Assembly: GCF_900010725.2 (NCBI RefSeq)
Contig: NZ_LR734883.1
Span: 109,208-173,207, forward strand
Origin: Planktothrix serta PCC 8927
GTDB lineage: Bacteria; Cyanobacteriota; Cyanobacteriia; Cyanobacteriales; Microcoleaceae
Reading direction: 5' to 3'
DNA length: 64,000 nt
How positions within the stretch are numbered: position 1 is the stretch's first letter; the number at the start of each line of letters is the position of its first letter. The translations under genes and the position numbers were made by a program. The notes below the pieces were generated by a model. The model did no database searches. It was given only the letters and a program-made list of their open reading frames with translations, and was not told the DNA's origin. Positions 19,134 through 27,940 of the stretch are shown in pieces.

Positions 19134-19329
19134 AGATCAGACTTAGAACAATTTTATTATAGCGATATTGGCAAGCGATCGCACAAATTCTATTAATTTA
19201 GGGTGAAATTATAGAAAAATTAATCTCAGTTTGTAGACAAACCCCTCCTCATCGGTAGAAAATCATGGTATGAAAGTTAAAACATAATTGTCATCTATCA
19301 AACCCGAAAGGGTAGAATCATTAGAAAAA

Positions 19330-20586
19330 ATGCTAGAACCAAACTCCAAAGAACGCTTTGACTCGAAAAAAGCCTTTCCTGGGTTGAAATCAGAATCTTC
19401 AACCCCTAAACCGAGAAAAGCCGTTGTTAATATGATTTTGGCAAGTGTAGCGGTTTTGAGTACATTAATAGCAATTTGGGTTTGGGTCGAAAATAGTCGC
19501 CTCAGTCAACGTTTGAAGACAGAATCTTCTAATTTAACAACATCATCGGCAAAAAAACAACCCCAAAATCCCCAAGAAACTTTGTTAAAAACAAAGAAAT
19601 GTCCTGAATGTAATTTAAGTCGAGCTAACTTAAAAAAAGCTTCTTTAAGAGGAGCATATTTGTGGAAAGCTAATTTAGAAAATGCCGACTTGAATGATGC
19701 TAATTTAGAACTAGCTGATTTACGCGGGGCGAACTTAGCCGGGGCAGATTTACGCGAGAGTCAACTGGCGAGTGCTAATTTAGGATATACTAATTTAGTA
19801 GGAGCAAAACTGAATAATGCTGATTTTCAACAGGCGAATTTATGGCAAGCTAATTTAAAAAATGCGAACCTCAATTATGCCACATTCAGACAAGCTGATT
19901 TACGCAAAGCTAATTTAGAATCTGCTAATTTAGAATCCGCTAATTTCTTGACGGCTAATTTAACGTCAGCCAACCTGAAACAAGCTAAATTAAAAAATGC
20001 TAATCTCAATGGTGCTATTTTAGAAGGTGCTAATTTAAACAAAGCTAACTTACAAAATGCGGTTTTAACGGAAGCTAATTTAACTCAAGCTAATTTAGGA
20101 AATGCTATTTTAAATCAAGCTAATTTAAAAGATGCGAACTTATACGAAGCGGTGTTATGGGTAGCGCAATTAGAGAAAGTGAATTTAGAAAATGCAAACT
20201 TAGAAAAAGCCAAGTTAGGCTATGCTAAACTTAATCAAGCCAACTTGAATAACGCTCAATTCATTGATGCGGTATTAGAAGGAGCAAGTTTAGAAGATGC
20301 AGAGTTAAAAAAAGCGAATTTAAAAGGGGCAAAATTAGAACGTGCTAATTTATTAGGAGCGTATTTAGAACGAGCTAATCTTCAAGAAGCTAATTTAGCT
20401 GGAGCAGATTTACGAGGAGCAAATTTAAGTAAAGCAAACCTCAAAAATGCCTATTTACAAGGGGCGAATTTACGGGGTGCAAACTTAAAAGGGGCAGATT
20501 TAAAAGGGGCAAATTTACGAGATACTCAGTTAAAAGGGGCAACAATGCCGAATGGAAGAATTTATGTTGATGAAGAAGAAAATTAA
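19330..20586 (+). CDS. membrane-anchored pentapeptide-repeat protein
   Basis: One N-terminal transmembrane span (MILASVAVLSTLIAIWVWVE) is followed by a polar linker, a KKCPECNLSRANL entry motif, and about 58 consecutive A(D/N)LxX pentapeptides to the end (closing MPNGRIYVDEEEN). Such repeats form a right-handed quadrilateral beta-helix. The CPxC-NLS entry is common in cyanobacterial members. Function is unknown; they serve as scaffolds or mimics. The start is uncertain: ATG 19330 is preferred, but TTG 19288 is also open. It sits divergently between hypF and the hox run without an obvious link to hydrogenase. Confidence 0.88.
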   Translation: MLEPNSKERFDSKKAFPGLKSESSTPKPRKAVVNMILASVAVLSTLIAIWVWVENSRLSQRLKTESSNLTTSSAKKQPQNPQETLLKTKKCPECNLSRANLKKASLRGAYLWKANLENADLNDANLELADLRGANLAGADLRESQLASANLGYTNLVGAKLNNADFQQANLWQANLKNANLNYATFRQADLRKANLESANLESANFLTANLTSANLKQAKLKNANLNGAILEGANLNKANLQNAVLTEANLTQANLGNAILNQANLKDANLYEAVLWVAQLEKVNLENANLEKAKLGYAKLNQANLNNAQFIDAVLEGASLEDAELKKANLKGAKLERANLLGAYLERANLQEANLAGADLRGANLSKANLKNAYLQGANLRGANLKGADLKGANLRDTQLKGATMPNGRIYVDEEEN

Positions 20587-20602
20587 TAAAAAATGAGTTA
20601 AA

Positions 20603-20920
20603 TTAGGAGGAAGTCGCTTTTAAGCCAATTAAAGAAATCACTAACAAACTTATAAAAAATAATCGTCCCACACTAAGGGGATCTTTAAAAATAATCACTC
20701 CTATAATTACTGTTCCTAATGCTCCAATTCCTGTCCAAACTGCATAAGCTGTTCCTAAAGGAATGGTTTTCATTGCTTGACTGAGAAACCAAACACTTAA
20801 CGCCCCAAAGCCAATAAAGGCTAGAATTGCATAGGGTTTTGTGAGTCCTTCTGAAAGTTTCAGAAAACTAGAAAATCCTAATTCAAATAATCCGGCTAAA
20901 ATTAAATAAATCCAACCCAT
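20603..20920 (-). CDS. small multidrug resistance (SMR) family transporter, SugE/Gdx-like
   Basis: The 105 residues form four transmembrane helices. The essential Glu of helix 1 is present in LILAGLFELGFSSFLKLSEG, and the central segment MKTIPLGTAYAVWTGIGALG matches the SugE/Gdx subfamily better than EmrE. Gdx members export guanidinium, while SugE was linked to quaternary ammonium compounds; the substrate here is unknown. It lies 97 bp downstream of hypB on the same strand but behind a palindromic repeat, so it is probably independent of hydrogenase maturation. Confidence 0.9.
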   Translation of the reverse strand: MGWIYLILAGLFELGFSSFLKLSEGLTKPYAILAFIGFGALSVWFLSQAMKTIPLGTAYAVWTGIGALGTVIIGVIIFKDPLSVGRLFFISLLVISLIGLKATSS

Positions 20921-20943
20921 TTTTTTGATATTATCCTACAATT

Positions 20944-20964
20944 GTAGGGTGGGCTATGCCCACC
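20944..20964. repeat. short palindrome GTAGGGTGGGCTATGCCCAC
   Basis: Second copy of the 21-bp element seen at 13462-13482, in the gap between hypB and the SMR gene. The core GTGGGCTATGCCCAC can fold into a hairpin. Confidence 0.82.
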
Positions 20965-21016
20965 TAATTAATTTATCCCAGATAATACTTCCAACAATAA
21001 GTAGAGTATAACTCTC

Positions 21017-21808
21017 TTATTTTACCGTTAACTTGGGGCTGGTTTCTTTAACTTGTTGCTCTAAAAATTGATACCATTGATTCATCCCTTGACCTGTTTT
21101 AGCAGACACTTCAAAAATTTGAGCTTGGGGAACCATTTTTTTGATATTATTTAAAGCTAATTCTCGGTCAAAACCGACGGCCTCCGCAATATCCATTTTA
21201 TTAATAATTACAACATCAGCCGTTTTAAATAAGGTTGGATATTTTAACGGTTTGTCTTCTCCTTCGGTGACAGACAGTAACGCAATTCGTTTATTTTCCC
21301 CTAAATCGTAGGCGGCGGGACAAACTAAATTACCGACATTTTCAATAATTAATAATTTTACCTGATCTAAGTTAATTTCAGGCAGGGCTTTAGCGACCAT
21401 ATCGGCTTCTAAATGACAAACGGTTCCGGTGGTAATTTGAACCACTTGCGCCCCTGAGCGTCTTAAGCGTTGAGCATCATTATCTGTCGCTAAATCTCCG
21501 ACAATAACCGCCCCAGGAAGACGAGAATTAATATCAGTTAAGGTACGTTCAATAAAGGCGGTTTTCCCTGAACCAGGGGAGGATAAAACGTTTAAAACAA
21601 ACAGTCCTTTCCCCCAAAAAAAGCCTCGATTTCGTTCGGCTAATCGTTCATTTTTCGATAAAATAGCTTCATGAACCGTTAAGGTTTGATGAGAATGTTC
21701 ATGATCAAGATGTTCATGATTATGCTCATGGGTGTGGGGATGTTCATGATCATGATTATGGATTTCAATCATTCCAGGGGTGACAGCACAGCCGCAATTT
21801 GTACACAT
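21017..21808 (-). CDS. hypB: hydrogenase nickel incorporation GTPase HypB
   Basis: GTP-dependent nickel donor that works with HypA. The 263 residues carry the N-terminal CxxCxC (C2, C5, C7), then a His-rich nickel-storage stretch at about residues 17-40 ([17 protein letters not shown]). The P-loop is [15 protein letters not shown] (G79-T83), followed by the switch region [16 protein letters not shown] and [16 protein letters not shown]. The next motif NKMDIAEA gives guanine specificity. It begins one base after the hypA stop, so the two are translationally linked. Confidence 0.97.
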   Translation of the reverse strand: MCTNCGCAVTPGMIEIHNHDHEHPHTHEHNHEHLDHEHSHQTLTVHEAILSKNERLAERNRGFFWGKGLFVLNVLSSPGSGKTAFIERTLTDINSRLPGAVIVGDLATDNDAQRLRRSGAQVVQITTGTVCHLEADMVAKALPEINLDQVKLLIIENVGNLVCPAAYDLGENKRIALLSVTEGEDKPLKYPTLFKTADVVIINKMDIAEAVGFDRELALNNIKKMVPQAQIFEVSAKTGQGMNQWYQFLEQQVKETSPKLTVK

Positions 21809-21809
21809 A

Positions 21810-22151
21810 TTAAGAAACCTCTAAAGATGTTAATTCTAATTCTTTACCCTGAAGAATATCAAGGCTATATTGATGACAATGGGGACATTCATAAATAAAG
21901 TCATCGGGTTGAAATTCTACGTTACAATCATGACAATAACAGCGAACGGGAATAGATTCGATTTCAAAAATAGCGGTTTCTGCTATTGTTCCTTTTGTGA
22001 CTACATCAAAGGCAAATTCTAACGCTTCTGGGATGACTCCTGATAATTCCCCTACCTTCATTTTAATTCGATGAATTTGATTTGCTCCTTGTTGTTTGGC
22101 ATGATTTAAGGCTATTTCTAGGGTTTGTTCCATAATACTAACTTCGTGCAT
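21810..22151 (-). CDS. hypA: hydrogenase nickel-insertion accessory protein HypA
   Basis: Small nickel metallochaperone (113 residues). The N-terminal [11 protein letters not shown] contains the nickel-binding His2, and a structural zinc site is formed by [10 protein letters not shown] and CPHCHQYSL. It is the first gene after a large palindromic repeat that ends only 5 bases from the ATG. The usual place for a ribosome-binding site therefore lies inside that repeat (GGGGTTACTACAAATT before the ATG). Confidence 0.97.
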   Translation of the reverse strand: MHEVSIMEQTLEIALNHAKQQGANQIHRIKMKVGELSGVIPEALEFAFDVVTKGTIAETAIFEIESIPVRCYCHDCNVEFQPDDFIYECPHCHQYSLDILQGKELELTSLEVS

Positions 22152-22156
22152 AATTT

Positions 22157-22288
22157 GTAGTAACCCCTTCAGGGGTTTCTTTTTAGGGGTTTCTTTTTAG
22201 GGGTTTCTTTTTAGGGGTTTCTTTTTAGGGGTTTCTTTTTAGGGGTTTCTTTTTAGGGGTTTCTTTTGAGTCCTGAAGGACTCACTAC
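22157..22288. repeat. composite palindrome with a 14-bp minisatellite core
   Basis: The ends are the same sequences as in the 9014-9127 units: GTAGTAACCCCTTCAGGGG at one end and GAGTCCTGAAGGACTCAC at the other. Between them, seven 14-bp units (AGGGGTTTCTTTTT) run from 22171 to 22268. So the short spacer of the 9-kb copy has been replaced by an expanded array. It occupies almost the whole hoxW-hypA gap. On the hox transcript it can form strong structure upstream of hypA. Confidence 0.93.
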
Positions 22289-22294
22289 GATTAA

Positions 22295-22738
22295 TTATAA
22301 TTGATTTGGGGTTTTATTGATCAGATTTTTAATGATTTTTAACGCTTCTTGAATGCCTTGTTGAGCTTTTTCGGAAAGGGTTTCACTGAGTTCAAAATTC
22401 TCTCCGGGGATGGCAATTAACCAGGCTTGAGGGGCTTTTTGATAGAGAAATTGAGTTAGGGATAAAAGCGATCGCGGGTTTAAAGAATGACCCCAATTAA
22501 ATAAATCTGAGGGTAAAGCTTCCAGGGAAGTCAGGTTAACAGTCTCTCCTTCTAAACAAGCATCGACAAAAATAACAGTATCAACTTCAGCCATTTCTGC
22601 TGCAATTTCCGGGGTGAGTTGATGAAGAGATTGCGATCGCACATTCGCTAAATTCCACTGTTCAAGTTCAGCAATAACCGCTTGACCAATACCATCATCC
22701 CCCCGAATGGGGTTGCCATATCCGATAATTAATATCAT
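22295..22738 (-). CDS. hoxW: hydrogenase maturation endopeptidase HoxW
   Basis: Removes the C-terminal peptide of HoxH after nickel insertion. The 147 residues have the HupD/HycI-type start LIIGYGNPIRGDDGIGQAV, with the nickel-sensing Asp of RGDDG and a second acidic site in VIFVDACLEGE. The last part, LLSLTQFLYQKAPQAW, fits the family. It lies 19 bp after the SpoIIE-type gene on the same strand, which supports co-transcription with hoxH. Confidence 0.95.
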   Translation of the reverse strand: MILIIGYGNPIRGDDGIGQAVIAELEQWNLANVRSQSLHQLTPEIAAEMAEVDTVIFVDACLEGETVNLTSLEALPSDLFNWGHSLNPRSLLSLTQFLYQKAPQAWLIAIPGENFELSETLSEKAQQGIQEALKIIKNLINKTPNQL

Positions 22739-22757
22739 ATTTTCCCCTATTCCCCGA

Positions 22758-23924
22758 TTAACAATATTCTACCATAACTTCTTTCTGTTGGCTGCGAAGT
22801 AACTGTACTAAATCTTCAATTAAATTACGACGAATTGAAATATTTTTAGGTAATAAGGGATTTTGATAAAACTCATTAATTTGTTGACCGACTAAAAAAT
22901 AAATCGAATCTCCTTCTATAATTTCTCGTGCTAATAAAACCGCCCCATTTCGATCAGAAGACAACCGAGAAATATCACCCTTACATTTTTTGAGGATTTC
23001 CGTTGCTTTAGAAATCGTTAAAATTCCTTCAGTGACTAAATCGACTTCTTTTAATATACCAATGGGAGGTAAATCTTTTCGCATGGTGGGAATATCCATT
23101 TCAACAGTTTCTCCCATATAATTTGCGACTAAATTTCCGGTTGTTCCTCCACAAATGACTTTTCGACCGGGAAAACTTAATAACCGTTCTGCATATAATT
23201 CATCTTGAGTAATATCTAAAGGGGGGCCAGTAAAAATCATGACCGGGTTGGGTTTCCTAACATAAACTCCCACAAAAGTTGCATCATCACCAATTTTATC
23301 TCGATATAAGGAACGAGTTTCTGATAACACTTGCTCAATAATTGCCCGTGAATTCGTCGCTTGACTAATAAAAATTCGCTCCATATATTTAGCAATATTA
23401 TCCCAACCCCAGCCAAAATTCATGGTATCCCCTAACCCAGCGTAAAGGATACCATCACTAATAGCCCCAATAAAATCTCCTCGTTCTAATATTCCTTCTG
23501 AAGATTGAATTTTTTTATTTAATATTTTATCGGTTTTTATTTCTAATTTAACAATACGACCTTTTTTAAAATAAAGAATAGGAGGATTATCAAAATTAAT
23601 CACTTTAAATTCATTCGTGATATGATTAATAGAAATAATCGTAAAGGTAGCATAGGCGATTTTTCTCACCTGACAAATAGGTAAGGTTCCAATTACGGTT
23701 TTAATCACTTCCTCTAGGGGAACATCTGCATTTAACATGGTGATTAAAATTTCAGTGGTCAGGGTGGCTAAAATACTGGCTTTTACCCCACTTCCTAACC
23801 CATCGGATAAAACAATTGTGCTTTTAGTTTCGGTTTTTGTAAATTTAACTTGATCACCACAAAGTTCTTCGCCTTTTTTATTGAGGCTCAGATTACAAAT
23901 ATCAAAAAAGTTATCTTGATTCAT
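22758..23924 (-). CDS. SpoIIE/PP2C-type serine phosphatase of the hydrogenase locus
   Basis: Predicted metal-dependent protein phosphatase. The ATG at 23924 gives MNQDNFFDICNLSLNKKGEE (388 residues); a TTG at 23960 is also in frame. The phosphatase core has TIVLSDGLGSGVKASILATL and later GDFIGAISDGILYAGLGDTM with DKIGDDATFVGVYV, which supply the acidic metal ligands. The C-terminal third (GRKVICGGTTGNLVANYMG onward) is an additional conserved-looking domain of unknown role. From memory, homologues with this layout are found near [FeFe]-hydrogenase genes of Clostridia, always beside a PAS protein and a ferredoxin-like protein. Its dephosphorylation target is unknown. Confidence 0.86.
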   Translation of the reverse strand: MNQDNFFDICNLSLNKKGEELCGDQVKFTKTETKSTIVLSDGLGSGVKASILATLTTEILITMLNADVPLEEVIKTVIGTLPICQVRKIAYATFTIISINHITNEFKVINFDNPPILYFKKGRIVKLEIKTDKILNKKIQSSEGILERGDFIGAISDGILYAGLGDTMNFGWGWDNIAKYMERIFISQATNSRAIIEQVLSETRSLYRDKIGDDATFVGVYVRKPNPVMIFTGPPLDITQDELYAERLLSFPGRKVICGGTTGNLVANYMGETVEMDIPTMRKDLPPIGILKEVDLVTEGILTISKATEILKKCKGDISRLSSDRNGAVLLAREIIEGDSIYFLVGQQINEFYQNPLLPKNISIRRNLIEDLVQLLRSQQKEVMVEYC

Positions 23925-23962
23925 ATTAATTTTATTTAAAATAGAGGGAATAGAAACCAAGT

Positions 23963-24478
23963 TTATTGATTCACCATTTCAATGATTTTAAGCAAACTAA
24001 TTTTAGTTTCGGCGGTTGTTTCTCCTAATAAACCAGCAATTTCTTGAGCAACTTTCATTTGATTATCGACAACTTCATTAACTTTTTTAACGGTTTCTGC
24101 TTTAATTCTATCGGTTTCTTTTTTGCGTTCCATCTCGGCAGTAATATTCGTCATAATACAGGCAATAACATTTTCTTCTTTGATCGGAAAAATAAACTCT
24201 CGAATATATAAATGATATTGAGGATATTCGGTTTCCCGTCCTCGAATCACTTCATCAGTTTCCCAAACTTTTTTAAAATGCTCAATATTACCTAAAATTT
24301 CCGTTGCTAGTGTACCAATAATTTGATTTTTTTCTACATTAAACAGTTGACAAAAAGCGGGGTTAACGAGTTTAATAATTAAGTCAGAATCCACTGCGAT
24401 TAAACCATTTGGATCATATTCCCATAAGAGTTGCCACAGATGATTTTGAGTTTTTTCTAACATGGTTTTAAACTTCAT
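23963..24478 (-). CDS. PAS-domain protein of the hydrogenase locus
   Basis: The 171 residues contain one PAS domain, from LIAVDSDLIIKLVNPAFCQL to NVIACIMTNITAE, and then a helical tail (VVDNQMKVAQEIAGLLGET, ending LLKIIEMVNQ). There is no kinase or DNA-binding domain, so it must pass its signal to a partner, most likely the phosphatase that starts just after it. PAS domains can bind flavin, haem or small ligands; no haem motif is obvious. The gene overlaps the end of the [2Fe-2S] gene by 11 bp, which shows translational coupling. Confidence 0.87.
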   Translation of the reverse strand: MKFKTMLEKTQNHLWQLLWEYDPNGLIAVDSDLIIKLVNPAFCQLFNVEKNQIIGTLATEILGNIEHFKKVWETDEVIRGRETEYPQYHLYIREFIFPIKEENVIACIMTNITAEMERKKETDRIKAETVKKVNEVVDNQMKVAQEIAGLLGETTAETKISLLKIIEMVNQ

Positions 24479-24737
24479 TATTGTTTTGAATAGCCGGAAG
24501 GATTTCGTTTAAAAATTTATCTTCAATATTTTGAGGACTAATATTAATAAAATGCAAATCCCTAAATTTCATCACAATTCCTGAACTACAAGTTTCTAAG
24601 CAAAATGAGCCTTTTAGCTCGACTTTGTTATCAATCTTATATTCACTCATCAAGGCTTGCAATTTCGGTAACACTTCATACACTCCAAGCTGATGACAAG
24701 CGGAACCCATACATAAATATAAGTTTTCGTTAGGCAT
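24468..24737 (-). CDS. thioredoxin-like [2Fe-2S] ferredoxin-domain protein
   Basis: The start at 24737 (MPNENLYLCMGSAC) has a perfect AGGAGG 6 bases upstream, giving 89 residues; a longer reading lacks a site. The four cysteines are spaced C-x4-C (CMGSAC) and C-x3-C (CLETC), as in HoxE/NuoE and the thioredoxin-like ferredoxins. It probably carries one [2Fe-2S] cluster and could report redox state or feed electrons. It follows hoxH after an 82-bp gap with a 16-bp hairpin, and it overlaps the PAS gene. Confidence 0.9.
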   Translation of the reverse strand: MPNENLYLCMGSACHQLGVYEVLPKLQALMSEYKIDNKVELKGSFCLETCSSGIVMKFRDLHFINISPQNIEDKFLNEILPAIQNNNEV

Positions 24738-24766
24738 TTTTTGCCTCCTAATATAGCAGGGGGTAT

Positions 24767-24807
24767 GTTGTCTGTTAACCGTCAACCGTCAACGGTCAAC
24801 AGACAAC
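24767..24807. repeat. 16-bp inverted repeat between hoxH and the [2Fe-2S] gene
   Basis: Arms 24767-24782 (GTTGTCTGTTAACCGT) and 24792-24807 (ACGGTCAACAGACAAC) pair with one mismatch around a 9-base loop. It belongs to the GTCAACCGTCAAC-type repeats. It may attenuate transcription or protect the hoxH 3' end. Confidence 0.85.
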
Positions 24808-24819
24808 CTCCAATTTCAT

Positions 24820-26250
24820 TTAATGGCGGTATTTCTCCTGAATAACCGTTCCATCTTTTTGAATTAATTGAATGTGTAAAGGCATTTGTCCGACGGCGTG
24901 GGTGGAACAACTTAAACAAGGATCATAAGCGCGAATTCCGGCTTCCACTCGGTTTAACATTCCTTCAGGAATCTCATTTCCATGAATATAATGTTGAGCA
25001 ATTTGAGTCACGGTTTTATTCATGGCTAAATTGTTTTGTCCGGTGGCAATAATTAAGTTCACTTTCTTAATTAAGCCGTTTTCATCTACTTGATAATGAT
25101 GGAATAAAGTACCCCGCGGCGCTTCACTCACTCCCACTCCTTCTAAACAGTTAATCCCCGCTTCTGAACGCACCCGTTTTGAGACAACATCCGGGTCATC
25201 AACTAATTCTTCAATGGCTTCAATACAGGCGAGAATTTCCACCAGTCGCGCATAATGATAGAAGAAGGAAGAAGTGGCGACTCGTCCGCCAGCGCGATGA
25301 CGAAATTCAATTAATTCTCGGTCTGCATCTTCAGTACCAATACAGTCACAAACGTTCAATCTGGCTAAGGGCCCAACCCGATAAATCCCATCAGGATATC
25401 CCAGAGGTTTGTAATAGGGAAACTTCAGATAAGACCAATTTTCAACGGCTTCTCCGAGGAAATCTTGATAGTTATCTTCGCTTAAACCATCAGCAACAAT
25501 TTCCCCATTACTATCAATAAATCTCAGGTGTCCGCCGTAGTGTTCCCAAGTACCATCGGGGGAAACTAACCCCATAAATAATGAAGGGAATTTACCAAAA
25601 ACATCGATTTCTGTTTTTAATTCACTATCTAACAACCGTTTAAAGATACTAATTGCTAATTCGGTGGTTTGTCGGGCTTCGGGTAAGCGTTCAATAATCC
25701 AATTTCGCCCTTCATCGGAAAGGGGAGAACGCACACCACCCGGAACAGCCCAAGCCGCGTGAATTTTTCTGGCTCCTAATAGTTCAATCACCGTTTGTCC
25801 GAACTGACGCAAGCGAATTCCCGCCCGTGCTAAATCGGGGTCAGCCGCCATTAAACCAAAGACATTGCGTTTAGCTGGATCACTATCCCAACCTAATAGA
25901 AAATCAGGACTACTGAGGTGGAAAAAGCTTAAAGCATGAGATTGAGTTAACTGGGCTAAATTCATCATCCGCCGCAGTTTTTCACCCGCAGGAGGCACTT
26001 GCACGGCGAGGATTTTATCGCCTGTTTTGGCAGAAGCCAGGAGGTGACTGACGGGGCAAATTCCGCAAATTCGGGCGGTAATTCCTGCCATTTCAAACAT
26101 CGGTCTGCCTTCGCAAAATTTCTCGAAACCGCGAAATTCTACAACGTGAAACCGAGCATTTTCGACTTCTCCGGCATCATCTAAATAAACGGATATTTTA
26201 GCATGGCCTTCAATCCGAGTTACTGGATCGATAATAACGGTTTTAGACAT
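24820..26250 (-). CDS. hoxH: NAD-coupled bidirectional NiFe hydrogenase, large subunit
   Basis: Holds the NiFe active site (2H+ + 2e- = H2). The 476 residues show the N-terminal nickel motif [19 protein letters not shown] and the C-terminal motif DPCLSCSTH. After that His a 25-residue peptide (starting [11 protein letters not shown]) remains, the extension that HoxW cuts off. The start [19 protein letters not shown] is canonical. It is 62 bp downstream of hoxY. All nickel-binding cysteines are present, so the enzyme should be functional. Confidence 0.98.
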   Translation of the reverse strand: MSKTVIIDPVTRIEGHAKISVYLDDAGEVENARFHVVEFRGFEKFCEGRPMFEMAGITARICGICPVSHLLASAKTGDKILAVQVPPAGEKLRRMMNLAQLTQSHALSFFHLSSPDFLLGWDSDPAKRNVFGLMAADPDLARAGIRLRQFGQTVIELLGARKIHAAWAVPGGVRSPLSDEGRNWIIERLPEARQTTELAISIFKRLLDSELKTEIDVFGKFPSLFMGLVSPDGTWEHYGGHLRFIDSNGEIVADGLSEDNYQDFLGEAVENWSYLKFPYYKPLGYPDGIYRVGPLARLNVCDCIGTEDADRELIEFRHRAGGRVATSSFFYHYARLVEILACIEAIEELVDDPDVVSKRVRSEAGINCLEGVGVSEAPRGTLFHHYQVDENGLIKKVNLIIATGQNNLAMNKTVTQIAQHYIHGNEIPEGMLNRVEAGIRAYDPCLSCSTHAVGQMPLHIQLIQKDGTVIQEKYRH

Positions 26251-26274
26251 ATTTTTAACCTCTGGATTTGTATT

Positions 26275-26297
26275 GTAGGGGCGGGGTTCTCCCGCCC
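26275..26297. repeat. GTAGGGGCGGGG-type palindrome between hoxY and hoxH
   Basis: The element GTAGGGGCGGGGTTCTCCCG folds into a short GC-rich hairpin (GGCGGG with CCCGCC around TTCT) that stands out in this AT-rich genome. Related copies lie at 31341-31465 and 50536-50745. Confidence 0.85.
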
Positions 26298-26312
26298 TTA
26301 TGCAAGAATGGG

Positions 26313-26861
26313 TTAGCCGAATTTGATCATTTCTCGTCCTTCCATGACGGGTTTTTTCCCTTCTAATAAGGGAGCGATCGCCGATTTAATTCTATCCGCA
26401 GACGGAGGACATCCGGGTAAAAAGATGTCAATATTAACTAATTCATGAATGGGACGAACGCGCTCTAAAAGTTCAGGAACAATACCGGGTTCTTTAGGCA
26501 ATTGAGCCCCGATATCACTCAGTTCTAAATAACAGCGCTTTAACACCGGTTCCGTACTGCCTAACATATTTCTCATGGCAGGAACGTTAGCCGTTACGGC
26601 ACAATCTCCGAAAGAAATTAAGAGTTTAGTCCGTTTTCTGACTAGATGTAATAACTCTAAATTTTCTTCGTTAGCAACGGCCCCTTCAACTAAACAAACA
26701 TCGACGTTTTCAGGATAGTCTTTTAAGTCACAACCGACGGGACTAAAGACGACATCGACTTTTTCCGCGAGATCAAAGAGCCATTCATCTAAGTCTAAAA
26801 ACGACATATGGCAACCAGAACACCCGGCCAACCAAACGGTGGCAAATTTTATCTTGTCCAT
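26313..26861 (-). CDS. hoxY: bidirectional hydrogenase small subunit
   Basis: Carries the proximal [4Fe-4S] cluster that wires HoxH to the diaphorase. The 182 residues match HoxY length. Cluster cysteines are in [18 protein letters not shown] and [14 protein letters not shown]. No Tat signal is present, as expected for this cytoplasmic or thylakoid-associated enzyme. Its start overlaps the end of hoxU by 13 bp. Confidence 0.97.
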   Translation of the reverse strand: MDKIKFATVWLAGCSGCHMSFLDLDEWLFDLAEKVDVVFSPVGCDLKDYPENVDVCLVEGAVANEENLELLHLVRKRTKLLISFGDCAVTANVPAMRNMLGSTEPVLKRCYLELSDIGAQLPKEPGIVPELLERVRPIHELVNIDIFLPGCPPSADRIKSAIAPLLEGKKPVMEGREMIKFG

Positions 26862-27565
26862 AGATGTTTCCCTCTTGCATCTGATAAGAATTCAAGTTTT
26901 TCACGATCGCGTTGCATTTCCGAAGTCGTGGTGCCTTTTTTAAAGATTGAACCCGTTGGACAAGCATCAACACATTTGCCACAGGATGTGCAAGCATCGA
27001 CTTCACCCCAAGGTTGATTTAAGCCACTAATAATTTTAGCTGCGGCTCCCCGATAGCCGACATCCCAGACATGAGCCCCTTCAATTTCAGCACAAACTCT
27101 GACACACCGAGTACAGAGAATACAACGGTTATGATCGATGCCAAATTTAGGGTGAGAAATGTCTACTTCTCGTTCTGGAAAACGATAAGGGAAACGGCTA
27201 TGATCCATGCCAACTTCAATGGCAACGTCCTGTAATTCACAGTTACCATTAGCAACACAAACGGCGCAAACATGATTTCCTTCTGCAAATAATAACTCAA
27301 CGGTCATGCGTCGATATTCTTGCAGTTGGGGGCTAGTGGTGACGATTTCCATGCCTTCGGCAACTTCTGTTACACAAGCAGGTAATAAACGATTAATTCC
27401 TTTAATTTCTACCAGGCATAACCGACAAGCTCCAACATCGGTAACTCCTTCTAAATGACAGAGTTTGGGAATTCTGATTCCGGCTTCTTCGGCAGCTTTA
27501 AGAATTGATGTTCCTTGTTCTACCGCAATATCAATGCCATCAATTTTTAGGGTCTTAACAGGCAT
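26849..27565 (-). CDS. hoxU: bidirectional hydrogenase diaphorase subunit HoxU
   Basis: Iron-sulfur relay like the N-terminal part of NuoG. The 238 residues show a [2Fe-2S] region (GACRLCLVEIKG), the His-containing NHVCAVCVANGNC cluster site, and two [4Fe-4S] motifs (CILCTRCVRVC and CTSCGKCVDACP). It passes electrons between HoxF and HoxY. The gap above it to hcp holds a 35-bp tandem array. Confidence 0.97.
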   Translation of the reverse strand: MPVKTLKIDGIDIAVEQGTSILKAAEEAGIRIPKLCHLEGVTDVGACRLCLVEIKGINRLLPACVTEVAEGMEIVTTSPQLQEYRRMTVELLFAEGNHVCAVCVANGNCELQDVAIEVGMDHSRFPYRFPEREVDISHPKFGIDHNRCILCTRCVRVCAEIEGAHVWDVGYRGAAAKIISGLNQPWGEVDACTSCGKCVDACPTGSIFKKGTTTSEMQRDREKLEFLSDARGKHLWTR

Positions 27566-27702
27566 AATGCTTTCATCTCCTATGAGGTTTAAATATCAAA
27601 TTTAATCCTTTAATTTTAAGAGGTATCTAGTTTCATTATAGCAGGTTTTTCTAATAATTTTTACAGAATTTTTGGGACTTGATTTGTGTCAAGTTAAGGG
27701 GT

Positions 27703-27885
27703 TGATCCCCCCTAACCCCCCTTAGTAAGGGGGGAACTGGATTTCAAAGTCCCCCTTTTTAAGGGGGATTTAGGGGGATCAAAGTCCCCCTTTTTAACGG
27801 GGATTTAGGGGGATCAAAGTCCTCCCTATTAAGGGGGATTTAGGGGGATCAAAGTCCCGCTTTTTAAGGGGGATTTAGGGGGATC
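27703..27885. repeat. four 35-bp tandem palindromic units between hcp and hoxU
   Basis: Exact 35-bp periods begin at 27746, 27781, 27816 and 27851, each of the form AAAGTCCCCCTTTTTAAGGG, then GGATTTAGGGGGATC. A head segment GATCCCCCCTAACCCC precedes them. Each unit folds on itself (CCCCCTT/AAGGGGG). The same family is present at 36736-36846 and, diverged, at 831-904. Confidence 0.94.
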
Positions 27886-27940
27886 TGATTCGGCTGTAAT
27901 CAGATTTTTTCCGCCGTCTTTGACACCCATGAAATTAACC

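Noticed and set aside
27746-27885. Possible CRISPR array
   Set aside because: The 35-bp units are back to back with no unique spacers, and no cas genes are present. They are tandem copies of a dispersed palindrome.
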